This document shows positions 1 to 8,480 of a stretch of 11,848 nucleotides of DNA, in pieces. How positions within the stretch are numbered: position 1 is the stretch's first letter; each line of letters starts with the position of its first letter. The DNA is from Phoronis ovalis. Its lineage: Eukaryota > Phoronida > Phoronidae. The DNA lies in contig JAOXYB010049780.1 of assembly GCA_028565635.1 (NCBI GenBank), forward strand, positions 1-11,848. Direction: 5' to 3'. The position numbers and the translations under genes were made by a program. Under the pieces are notes generated by a model. That model was not told where the DNA came from. It made no database searches and saw nothing but the letters and a program-made list of their open reading frames with translations.

Positions 1-182
1 AATAGAGCTGTAATTGGCTGGTAATCAGAAGTCAGTCAAGTAGAATCCATACCAGTTACAGTAAACATTCTGGCATGCTTGATTTGATTTCTGAACAGTC
101 TTGAATAAAAGGAAATATTTTATGCATATAAACTTAATATAAATGATGTGTAAAAACTAAGATGGTATAATTCTGATTTCAG

Positions 183-325
183 AATAAAGGTACTCAAGAT
201 TATGGGATCGTCATTGTCGGCCATTCTCTTGGTGCAGGGGTGGCAGCCATATTGGCTATTCTTCTAGAACCAGAATACCCAGATTTGCATTGTTATGCAT
301 ATTCACCTCCTGGAGGACTTCTGAG
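183..325 (+). CDS. DAGLA: DAGL exon: nucleophile elbow
   Basis: 143-base exon after acceptor TTTCAG (ends 182), with donor GTAAAA at 326. It is read in phase 0 from AAT at 183 and ends with two bases (AG) of a split Ser codon. It encodes 47 residues: [18 protein letters not shown], then an [12 protein letters not shown] stretch and SPPGGLL. The catalytic serine codon is TCT at 225-227, in the G-H-S-L-G strand-turn-helix. This is among the most conserved parts of the family, and the match to DAGLs is nearly residue by residue. Confidence 0.95.
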
Positions 326-3300
326 GTAAAAATATTAAAAATTGTTAGTTTGAATGGAGTATTACAAATATGGCTACCAATTTAAAAGGAAAATAAATAC
401 ATATTTGACAAAAACTGGTAAATCAGTATCTAACCAAACATTAATAACTGGAAAGGGTGTGCAGCTTATGGCCTTGGTACTAGCTGGATGTTGATAACAT
501 TTAATAAGTAAGCTACTATCCATCCTACATACAGAAAAGTATGTGTATTTATGAATTCTGCCCTAAACAAAATTGTTTGCCTTTTTTTCAATAAACGTCT
601 AAAAGGAACTCTACGTTTTTACTACATGTAACTAACTTCACAAGTTTGTTCAGTTTTACATTACTTTGATGACTAATGCATATTTTTAACATTATGCAGT
701 ATCTGTAATTAATATGTATATGTTTCAAGAATGATACAATCGTACTATTACAATGTCCTACATCAAAAATAAGAGTGCAATCAGCAATCTTTTTAAATAA
801 CTAGTGTTACTGCATTTGAGCTTTATAGTCGCTGACAGCCTGTGTGGTGTGCAGTTTTCATGTAACTTTAGATTTTAAAAGTGAGAGTGCATTTGATGGT
901 TTTGGTGGTCAATTGACACTAGTAGAAGTATATTTTGAAAAAGTTCTATTTTTTGTTTTCTGTTTATAGTTGTCCTGCTGCTGAACACTCCAAATCATTT
1001 GTTACCTCCATTGTATTAGGAAAGGACATTGTGCCACGGATGGGTCTGTTTCAAATGGAGAACCTGCGTGCCGACATTGTTAATGTTATACAAAAATGTA
1101 GACAACCTAAGGTATGAATAGCTTTTATTACGGTTTGTACAGATATAAGACTGTTGTCAATCATACTCAGTCTGTACTTTGTGTTTGGGCTTTGGCATCA
1201 CCTTCGTATAACTATAAGTGCTGGTATCTACTATTTGAGTAAAGTAGTTCAAAATAATGCAGAACCAGACCAATGCATGTGAATACCTGCTTTTGTACTA
1301 GCTATGTGAATATGCTCCCATAAACTAGGTAACATGACATGAGGTGTCAGTGAGCCCACATACTGCTTGCAGATAGACTGTAGTATGTATGCACTGTTTT
1401 GCTTTGTTAAACAAATGCAATCAATTTCACAATGCGTGCATTTTTATGACGCATTAAATTCCCAATTCTTCACACTAATTATTGTGGAAGCAATTGGGTT
1501 TGTTTCTCTATGCCATCTAGTGCATGTAAGTAGCATTATGATATACTTCGAATTCATCTCAGAATCTTTATCAATCTGACAAATCTGTGATCCCAGATTT
1601 ATGCATTTCGTCAGATTGCTAAGGACTCCGAGGTAGAGTTGAAAGCACTTACCGTATTTTCTCTAATAATCGCCCCCAGCTTTAATAATCGCCCCCCTCT
1701 AATAATAGCCCCCTCTGGTGACTAAAATTAATCATTAATCGCCTCCTCTCTAATAATCGCCCGGGGGGGGCGTCAATTTTAGTTAAATACCCTATTAAAT
1801 TAATGCGAGATAATCACATTTTAATTCATTATGTATAGTTGATTAGCTCTTTTTTGGAAGATGTGTATTTATTAGTAGTATTTCCCCAAATTATTTTTTT
1901 ATAAGTGTTTTGGCTCGCAAAGCAACTTCTTATCATCTTCAATAATATTTTCAATAGGATTTCCATACCAAGTAAGGCAGGAGGTGATTTACGCTTCTTG
2001 CCGATAACTTTCACAATAATTGTGTTTCCACGTTGGGCAAGGTGGTATTACTGCACAAATTTCTCTAAGTATGTGACCAACAATATAAACGCATTGTTTG
2101 TTTAAGGTTTGGAAGAGTTTTTCTATTGAAAAAAAATTGCATTTCACACAGAATTTCGCTTAAATAACCGATTAGGAGTATAACGAAGTTAATAATCGCC
2201 CCCTCTCTATTAATTGCACCCCCTCTAATAAGTGCCCCCCTAAAAGTATTTATTTTAAAATAATCGCCCAGTGCAATTATTTGAGAAAATACGGTAGTAG
2301 TAGCTAAAAATTATGAATTTACAAGGGATTTAATTGTGATGTTATAGTGAACTTTTTGTTTAATAAAAGTATTACTGGTAGTATGTCGTTGTTTTCTCAG
2401 CATGGTAGTGATACTTCTTGTACAATGATTTATGAATCAAGGTATATTACCACTTATGAAATCTCATGTTTCAGTGGAAAATTATTGGGCAGAGTATGAA
2501 ATGTTGTGGGGAAGTAGATGTTGAATTTGGAGTTACCGAGGCGCTACAGCTCTGGGAAAAACGACGGAAATTGAGTCGGGGTTTGGGACAAAATGTCAAC
2601 ACTGCTGTTTGTTCATCTACACCTTTGCATTTACCAGGAAAAATCATTCACATTGTCAGAACGCATCCTAAAGAAGCTAGGTATAAATTTTACTTCTCAA
2701 GAAAGAACTGTCAAAACTAAATTATTTCTATATAGATTTCCGTACTAGAGTTTGTGTCACATTTTTTTTTTCACCACATGTGGGATTGCATATTGCCCAG
2801 AAACACTATTGTCAGTATATTTTCATAAAGCCAAAGTGGAGTAGAAAATACAGTTAAGATATTGCAGAAAAATAGGTAAGATTATCATACCTCAAGCTAT
2901 GTTCAGTCATTCTCCCGGAGCACCCACCTGTAATTAGCTTAACAGAAACAGCAATTGAAACTTTTCCTACCACCTTCTTGTTTAATTAGATTTCTACCCA
3001 TAATAATATTAATTTAAAATTTAGTCATCATTCTTTTTCCTAACTGTGTCTGATTTTCATGTGATCTTAAAAGTTTTTTTGCTAATGGGTAGCAACTGGT
3101 AGCATTCTCTGATTATAGCTGCATAGTTAGAAATACTGTGAAAAGAATGAAAGCTTCCATTGTGCTAAAGTAATACTCTGTTAAACTAAATCTATGCTTG
3201 AAATATAATGTACTTTTTGCTGAATCCTTATGGCATTAAGTGAACATTTGTCCTGTTAATTATTTTTTTAGTGTGCCCCTCCAATAATACATTCTAGGTA

Positions 3301-6300
3301 GCGAATATTGTTTGGCACAATTTATTACGCTTTATACTTTAAGTTAAATTTTAGCTAATTAAATGAAAAGATAGGCAAACAAATAGATATATTTTGAAAG
3401 TATACAACTCAAACTGTTTTAATCTGTAACTTATCTTCCTCTGAGTAGATCACGTGACCTGTATGTTTGCCATTTTGGGCTAAAACATTGAATTCTTGAA
3501 ATATAAAATTCAAAAGAATATATTAAGTCAAAATCCACTAATGCTGCATAGCTGAAACTGTGCACAAATTATCTTTATTTATTACAGCTGCAAAACTTAT
3601 TTCAGATTTGAGAAATTTGTTTTGTTCAAAAGATATGAATCTTCAAACTAAGTATATGCATCAGAAAAAATTCAACAAAATTGAGGTGACGACATTTTGA
3701 AAATTCGTATTTTTTTAACCAAGTTAAACTTAAAAAATCTGAGACATTGTTTTGTAGGTGGATATGTAAGGAATATTTGTATAAAGTTTCAACTATATAG
3801 TTTGAAGGGTTTTTGACTTATATTCTACTGAATTTTATACGTTTCCAAAATTTAACATTTTAGCCCAAAATAGCAATCATATATAGATCACATGGCCCAT
3901 TCAGAGAAAAATAAGTTACAGATTTAGAAAGTTTGAGTTAAAGCATAACATGTGAATAAATTGTGCCGAACAATATTCACTACCTGTAATGGAAAAGCCC
4001 TAACTTAGTCTGTCCCTGTGATCAGTTGTGTGATTTATGTATTTAATTTCAGCAAATCATGTCACAAGGCAAAACCTGTGTACCAGGCAGTTTGGGCAGA
4101 CAAGTCAAGTTTTGGTGAAGTGCTGGTATCTCCAAGAATGATTAGTGATCACATGCCAGACAATGTGCTTTCAGCATTACAGAAGGTGAAATCATCACTT
4201 CTATACTTTACACACATTTAAAGTTACCACGAATATTCAGTCATTATAAAACTATACCGTTAGTTTAATTAAACGAAGGAAGCTTTCATTGCTATATCTT
4301 TATCAGAGTTGATAATATCTGGTGGAGATTGGGAACTAAATTGGAAACTAAATATTTGTCTTTCAATTAGATTGTCATAAATCGAGAATTTCCTACCAAT
4401 AGAATATTTCACATAAGGATACAAAATGCTTTTCCCATCCACCTCAATAGTAGTTTATTGTCTTCTAGTAAATAGTGCAACTCTTCACAGAAAATTCTGT
4501 TTGGTCACATATACAGATAATCATGTCTCATGGCTAATCATGATTTTCCATGCAGTCTTAAAGGATTAACTGTTGTGTGAGCTCTAACAACACATCACTA
4601 GGGAGAATTGATGAGATATATCAAGAAAATGGATGATTTAGTACTTGGAAATAATCCCCTGAAGTTTTGATATAAAATTACATTAATTTTTCAAATTGTG
4701 ATTTCTCTCACTTTGTGTAAAATTAAAACCACTTTCAAATACAAATGTCCCCATGGCTGCCCAGAAGAAAAGAGAAAAAATGCTCATTAATTAGCTCAAT
4801 GCATTACATTCTGCCACTGCAGTACAGATGGCGGCTGCTATTGGTTACATAATGCCACAAAACACTGAATTATGGGTTTTATTGGGTTCATGACCAATAA
4901 CGTCACATAGTGAGTGCAAATAGTCTTGCAATGTTTTGGTATCGTGGTTAATGGCACTTACAATTTAAATTTTGTCATTAACCAGCTTCTTCATAATATA
5001 CAAATGATATTGACCATATTAATACAAATCATGTAATCCTTTTAACAAATTTAATAAGATCAGCTAATGTTCACATTTGGCTGCAATTGGTAGGTAAAGT
5101 AATTTAAGACCTTTTAATCTTTGACGTAAGTACAGCAGATCTGTGTGTGTTGCTTTGATTTATTCAATTAAAGGTAGTGATTAACATCTCACATCATTTC
5201 AGGTCCTTATCAATGTGGGACCTAAAAAGCCAGCGCATTTGTTACCAGAATCTGAACGCAAAGCATTACTGGCTGATGAAGCTGACGATCTGAATGGCCA
5301 GTTGGAGACTAGCTTTTCAAATGCACAAGCAGAGAATAATCGACATTCCAAAGTGGCTTCAGAACTTAGCTGGGACTATACCACAATGGAAGATGTGGCA
5401 ATAGCTATGAATTCAGAAGCAAATACACCAGTAGAGAAGAAGGATAGTTTTGTTATTGACGTGTCGAAGGAACCATGGGATAATTCTGCACCTATTGCAT
5501 CTACCGAGTCCCTATCAGATGAAACTGCCAGTGTTAACTCAGAGAGGTTCAGACAGGAATGGATTTATGGCCAAACAAAATCAGCAGGCTTAATAGATAA
5601 ACTAGAGACAATACAACAATCCCCTACAAGAATGACCAAAAACATGTTAAAATTCCTACCAGTCGCTCAATCTACCCCTGTTCAAAGTAATGGACCCACA
5701 AAAATTATTGCAAGAGCGACGATAGAGTCTCGCTCTCCACTGTTAACATCTGATGAGCTTGAACGTGCAGAAACAGAGGATTCTGGGATGCCTTGTGATG
5801 ATGATAATACACAGAAAGAAATGGCTACTTTCGAGGTTAGTGAACCTGCTCAAACAAAACCTAACTCCGTGTATGATAAAATAAAAAAATCTGATTCAAA
5901 AGACAATTACAAGTTAACATTTGAAGAAGACGAGTTAGGAGATAACGAGGAGGACACACCATATTTTTCGCATTCTCCTGTTTTTGGAAATCAGTTGGAG
6001 TATGATTCTCACAAGGGACACTATTCTGTAGGTGGGCGTGGTTACCCACATGGTGGTTACCAAGGAGATCACTCGGAATCGGACACTTTTTTAGTACAGC
6101 TGGAAACAGAAAGTGAAATGTTACGATCACGTGAAGAAGCAGACATTCGAAATCTACATGATCATCAAAGTATTTTTGAAAATGGTGGGAATTATCTTGG
6201 AAAAATTTATCATGCCAGTTCGCCGGAACTTGCCAAAAAAGATGTTAATAAAGTGAATAATGAATTAAAAATTGATTTGACTAGCACATCTGAGAATACG

Positions 6301-6339
6301 ATTAATTCAAAGGAATATGCACTTGAATCAAATGCATAA
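183..6339 (+). CDS. DAGLA: Diacylglycerol lipase, alpha type (3' part of gene; exons 183-325, 970-1111, 2475-2680, 4053-4185, 5203-6339)
   Basis: sn-1-specific diacylglycerol lipase, a membrane serine hydrolase that cuts diacylglycerol to 2-arachidonoylglycerol plus a fatty acid. Five exons join in frame (junction phases 2, 0, 2, 0) into 586 residues ending at TAA 6337-6339. Seen: the lipase-3 nucleophile elbow GHSLGAG, then [33 protein letters not shown], and [11 protein letters not shown], all in the order of mammalian DAGLs. Ser to Asp is 52 residues and Asp to His is 130; from memory human DAGL-alpha has 52 and 126 (Ser472, Asp524, His650). The roughly 380-residue tail after the fold points to alpha rather than the short-tailed beta form. 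The start codon, four transmembrane helices and first lipase strands lie to the left of the window. It converges with the SAXO4-like gene on the right. An invertebrate DAGL may predate the alpha/beta split, so the alpha label is an inference. Confidence 0.95.
326..969 (+). other. DAGL intron, 644 bases
   Basis: Phase-2 GT-AG intron (GTAAAA to TTTATAG). It is AT-rich with no ORF or repeat that I can recognise, and nothing else in it is supported. Confidence 0.9.
970..1111 (+). CDS. DAGLA: DAGL exon: catalytic aspartate
   Basis: 142-base exon after acceptor TTTATAG, donor GTATGA at 1112. The first base completes the Ser codon; then 47 codons run from TGT to AAG. It encodes [20 protein letters not shown] followed by a helix up to KCRQPK. 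The Asp of GKD (GAC 1025-1027) is 52 residues after the nucleophile serine and matches the known triad aspartate of DAGLs. An in-frame ATG lies in the intron just upstream (935), but the canonical acceptor and the homology show that coding begins at 970. Confidence 0.95.
1112..2474 (+). other. DAGL intron, 1363 bases, carrying a TIR element
   Basis: Phase-0 GT-AG intron (GTATGA to GTTTCAG). The protein alignment is continuous across it (QPK then WKII), so no exon is missing inside. About half is the inserted element at 1652-2294. Open frames at 1367-1579 and within the element look fortuitous. Confidence 0.9.
1652..2294. mobile_element. Non-autonomous DNA transposon (MITE-like), TA-flanked, with internal GCCCC repeats
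   Basis: The left end CCGTATTTTCTCTAATAATC and the reverse complement of the right end (2274-2294) match at about 20 of 22 bases. Both ends are bordered by TA (1650-1651 and 2295-2296), the target duplication typical of Tc1/mariner-like elements. Inside the ends lie degenerate 16-20-base units built on TAATAATCGCCCC, roughly four at 1661-1763 and three to four at 2190-2270, all in the same orientation. The core (about 1785-2185) is AT-rich with no recognisable transposase, so the element must be mobilised in trans. Because the duplication is only two bases, the superfamily is an inference. Confidence 0.8.
2475..2680 (+). CDS. DAGLA: DAGL exon: regulatory-loop region and [12 protein letters not shown]
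   Basis: 206-base exon after acceptor GTTTCAG, donor GTATAA at 2681. It is phase 0 at the start and ends with AG of a split Ser codon. It encodes 68 residues: [14 protein letters not shown], a lysine/arginine-rich stretch ending [10 protein letters not shown], then [21 protein letters not shown]. The conserved ends bracket the variable segment between the catalytic Asp and His, corresponding to the flexible lid or regulatory loop described for mammalian DAGLs. The conserved strand resembles human TPLYPPGRIIHVV (from memory). Confidence 0.94.
2681..4052 (+). other. DAGL intron, 1372 bases, carrying a foldback element
   Basis: Phase-2 GT-AG intron (GTATAA to ATTTCAG). Its middle is the large inverted repeat at about 3291-3990. 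The rest is AT-rich with no coding signal. Confidence 0.9.
3291..3990. repeat. Foldback (long-TIR MITE-like) element, about 700 bases
   Basis: The left arm from 3291 (ATTCTAGGTAGCGAATATTG, then GGCACAATTTATT) matches the reverse complement of the right arm ending at 3990 (ATTACAGGTAGTGAATATTG). Pairing continues inward through AATCTGTAACTTAT, ATTTTGGGCTAAAA, TATAAAATTCA and CAGATTT/CAAAAC blocks. The arms are about 3291-3649 and 3694-3990, with a spacer near 3650-3693. The left arm has about 65 extra bases (near 3340-3410). No transposase frame is present. I cannot define a target-site duplication, so the element class is open. Confidence 0.8.
4053..4185 (+). CDS. DAGLA: DAGL exon: catalytic histidine
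   Basis: 133-base exon after acceptor ATTTCAG, donor GTGAAA at 4186. One base completes a Ser codon, then 44 codons follow. It encodes [20 protein letters not shown] then [19 protein letters not shown]. The His in DHMP (CAC 4150-4152) lines up with the HEHLPY histidine of human DAGL-alpha, the reported triad His650, and is 130 residues after the Asp. The position of the mammalian four-cysteine cluster, just before this block, has only one Cys here (SKSCHK). Confidence 0.94.
4186..5202 (+). other. DAGL intron, 1017 bases
   Basis: Phase-0 GT-AG intron (GTGAAA to ATTTCAG). It is AT-rich without ORFs. A perfect 9-base inverted repeat (TGGTTAATG 4945-4953, CATTAACCA 4976-4984) is the only small structure I noted, and may be chance. 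Confidence 0.88.
5203..6339 (+). CDS. DAGLA: DAGL last exon: C-terminal regulatory tail
   Basis: An acceptor (ATTTCAG, ends 5202) opens a single 1137-base exon: 378 codons plus TAA. It starts [10 protein letters not shown], continuing the helix after [13 protein letters not shown] as in human NKVLENYN. The rest is mostly Ser/Thr/Glu/Asp-rich and probably disordered. Visible parts: the [15 protein letters not shown] patch (5488-5532), which resembles the human tail around reported CaMKII site Ser782; an acidic run [12 protein letters not shown] (5920-5955); a short Gly/Tyr/His-rich stretch (about 6031-6072); and several SP/TP sites. There is no PP dipeptide, hence no PPxxF Homer ligand. The tail is cytosolic in the family and controls turnover and partner binding. 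Confidence 0.92.
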   Translation, partial: VLINVGPKKPAHLLPESERKALLADEADDLNGQLETSFSNAQAENNRHSKVASELSWDYTTMEDVAIAMNSEANTPVEKKDSFVIDVSKEPWDNSAPIASTESLSDETASVNSERFRQEWIYGQTKSAGLIDKLETIQQSPTRMTKNMLKFLPVAQSTPVQSNGPTKIIARATIESRSPLLTSDELERAETEDSGMPCDDDNTQKEMATFEVSEPAQTKPNSVYDKIKKSDSKDNYKLTFEEDELGDNEEDTPYFSHSPVFGNQLEYDSHKGHYSVGGRGYPHGGYQGDHSESDTFLVQLETESEMLRSREEADIRNLHDHQSIFENGGNYLGKIYHASSPELAKKDVNKVNNELKIDLTSTSENTINSKEYALESNA

Positions 6340-6403
6340 TACATTGGTAATGATTGCAAGAAATTCAGTAGGAAAATTGATAAAATTCAACGTTTTTATA
6401 AAA

Positions 6404-6409
6404 AATAAA
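6404..6409 (+). terminator. Candidate proximal poly(A) signal, DAGL
   Basis: Canonical AATAAA 68 bases past the stop codon, which would give a very short 3' UTR. The sequence after it is only moderately GT-rich. Use cannot be decided without transcript data. Confidence 0.4.
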
Positions 6410-6714
6410 TGTACTTATAGACAATTGCAAGAAGGAAATAGTAACTAATGTCTTTTGCCATGTACAGCATATGGCAAACTTGCATAAATAACAATCCATT
6501 ATTTGACTAAACAGACAGTTTGAGCAAAAACTGAAAATCAACAAGTGGTGTTATTAAAGACATAATTTGATGCTTTGAAAAATAGCAACTTGTTTCACTA
6601 TTTAAATGGAAGTGAAAGAAACTGTTTAAACTTTAAATCGCTTTCCAAAGTTATCATTCTGTATATAAAGGATTTTTTTTAGTCCATTGTTTTTTGTTTT
6701 TTCTTTACTACTCA

Positions 6715-7495
6715 TTGCAATTTTGGTATAATAGGAGCTCATTGCATTTTATAGAAGGGGATGTATAAGCGTTCGACAATTGTTTCCTTACTTCATGAAT
6801 CATCAGACCGTAAGAGGCACGTTCAAAGGGAATTCACACTTAGAACAACGGGTTCAGGAAAATAATTCAGAAGCAATTATAATAAGATTTGGTGCCTAAG
6901 AATTATTGATACCTTCACATTGCTAGAAAACAAATGCATATGACACAACTGATGTGTTTCACTTACAGTCAACTATATACTTGTGTGCAAGTAGGGGAAA
7001 GTTGATTCCAAATGTTGGTAGAGCTTGATTTAGTGTAATAATTTTTTTATTAAGCATAAATAACTCCATGTTTATGTTATGAAAATGGGCATATTTCTGA
7101 CAGTACCATTATAGTAACAAAAATAGAATATAATCTCTGGAATAATGCAAGATACAGACCAGAATTATTATTCTGTCATTTTCCATATTTAGTGCCAAAG
7201 TACAGTCAAGGATATGCAAACACCAGACTTCAATCGTATGTTTTTTATAGCTTATTTCAAAAATTATTCAATTCTAACTCTTAGATACATAATCTTATAA
7301 TGATTGCTTCTGCATTATGTTTCAGGACCTGTTGTTTACTAGTGGGAATTCCCTTTGCGAATGCCTCTTCACAGTCAGATGATTCATGAAATCAGGAAAC
7401 ATTACTCAGACACTTATATGCCCTCAACAATAAACTTATTCATGTACTTGCCCTTTCACTCTCTAAACAATTCGAAAATTATACTAATTGCTTTA
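6715..7495. repeat. Long diverged inverted repeat in DAGL 3' flank
   Basis: Segment 6781-6905 pairs with the reverse complement of 7280-7400. Matched blocks include TTCATGAATCATC, GGGAATTC, CAGAAGCAAT and ATAAGATT. Weaker pairing extends outward to about 6715 and 7495 and inward to about 6960 and 7215. Divergence is moderate, with small gaps. It looks like an old foldback/MITE insertion. If the distal poly(A) site is used, it would form a long imperfect duplex in the DAGL mRNA. Outer borders are uncertain. Confidence 0.72.
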
Positions 7496-7879
7496 GTGGT
7501 ATTTTATGGAATACATGTTTATAAATACTTAATCCGTTTTGTCTCGAATGGAATCGAAGTTACGATTTTAGACACAGAAAAGAAAATTTAAACTACTCAC
7601 ACAAACTTTTGACTGCAGAGTCTTTGTCAGTCTGGTGGTTTATCAGATGGATAAAGACCAATAGCTAAAAACATTATAAATAAGGTAAAATTTTCTTTTC
7701 ATTAAGTTACTAACGTTTAGTTTTAAAACCTAGCATTTTTATGGTTGTGCATTGCTTTTGGAGTAGGAATAGGTCCTATGATTTTTTTCATTTATTTGCA
7801 ATATGTTTTATCACTGTGATATTGTTTGCTTTTATCATATTTACTTGTCATGAAAAGTATGTAGCTTCTAGGTAAATAG

Positions 7880-7990
7880 TTATTTACTGTACAAATTATA
7901 AAATAACTGCTTTATTTAATTTTGTAGCCATTTATGTTAAACTGATGAAAGTTTATTTAAAGTTTGTGTAATAATTTTGTTTTATTTATG
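7880..7990 (+). promoter_or_regulatory. Candidate AU-rich element cluster
   Basis: TTATTTA occurs at 7880, 7912, 7953 and 7982. The copies at 7912-7920 and 7953-7961 fit the TTATTTAWW nonamer linked to mRNA decay in animals. This matters only if the long DAGL 3' UTR exists. The surrounding sequence is very T-rich, so chance occurrence is possible. Confidence 0.35.
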
Positions 7991-8446
7991 GCATTTTTTA
8001 TGACAACTTTTTACAAAAGTAGTGTCATGCTTCAGTCTGACTGGATACATAGACATCTTGTTGTTAAAAACATTCGCAGTTATTCTAAATATTGAAGAAA
8101 CTTTTGAAATGTGATTTTGTTTATTAGGTTTTGTGATGTTGAACTATGTTTTGTGATACTTTTAGCATACATGTGATGGATAGGTTAAATACAAATAATG
8201 TAATCGTTTTCATACAAACCCAACAATTCCCTCATTTTGACAGTTGGCGTAATGCTTAGTTTGTGATGGTAATTCTGATTTATTTGGAGGATAATTTAGA
8301 TGTAGTAGGTACTATTATTATGATACATTATATAATACAACTACCATGTAGTAGTTCTGTGTTTAGTTTACTGTAAGCTGCTGTTAAATAGACATTATTT
8401 TTACTGAAAACTCATTGTAAATTGGAATTGTTTGTATTTAATAATT

Positions 8447-8456
8447 AATAAATAAA
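8447..8456 (+). terminator. Candidate distal poly(A) signal, DAGL (two overlapping AATAAA)
   Basis: Two overlapping AATAAA hexamers about 2.1 kb past the DAGL stop, followed by T-rich sequence (TTAATTTAGTATTTTTGCCTG). They lie before the SAXO4-like 3' flank and make a plausible main end for a long UTR. Confidence 0.45.
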
Positions 8457-8480
8457 TATAATGAGCTGCTTAATTTAGTA

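Larger units (their letters stand above)
6340..8480 (+). other. DAGL 3' UTR / 3' flank
   Basis: AT-rich, non-coding sequence after the DAGL stop. AATAAA occurs at 6404-6409 (68 bases past the stop), at 7429-7434, and as an overlapping pair at 8447-8452 and 8451-8456. The transcript could therefore end early or carry a UTR of about 2.1 kb. It contains a Pumilio-type TGTATATA at 6660-6667, a cluster of TTATTTA motifs at 7880-7990 and a long inverted repeat. The open frame at 7355-7591 lies inside the repeat arm and has no homologue that I recognise. Confidence 0.6.

Noticed and set aside
1367-1579. 70-residue open frame in DAGL intron
   Set aside because: The DAGL protein is continuous without it, and no acceptor or donor pair preserves the frame; it is Cys/Phe-rich AT noise.
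1905-2105. Open frames on both strands (1829-2105) inside the TIR element as a transposase remnant
   Set aside because: Neither translation shows an HTH, DDE/D signature or other transposase feature; both are short and AT-driven.
2649-2651. His of KIIH as the catalytic histidine
   Set aside because: It is conserved, but counting from the Asp puts the reported human His650 at the HEHLPY position, which corresponds to DHMP at 4150-4152 here.
4018-4052. Upstream extension of the 4053 exon to an ATG-like start at 4018
   Set aside because: The segment before 4053 is the pyrimidine tract and AG of the acceptor; homology begins after it.
5861-6130. Minus-strand 89-residue frame opposite the DAGL tail
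   Set aside because: It is antisense to a well-supported exon, with no homology or splice signals.
5215-6339. Independent gene starting at GTG 5215
   Set aside because: The frame continues upstream to a canonical acceptor at 5202 and joins in phase to the DAGL exon ending 4185.
7355-7591. 78-residue open frame with a hydrophobic stretch downstream of DAGL
   Set aside because: It lies largely in the right arm of the inverted repeat and has no recognisable homologue or splice support that I can see.
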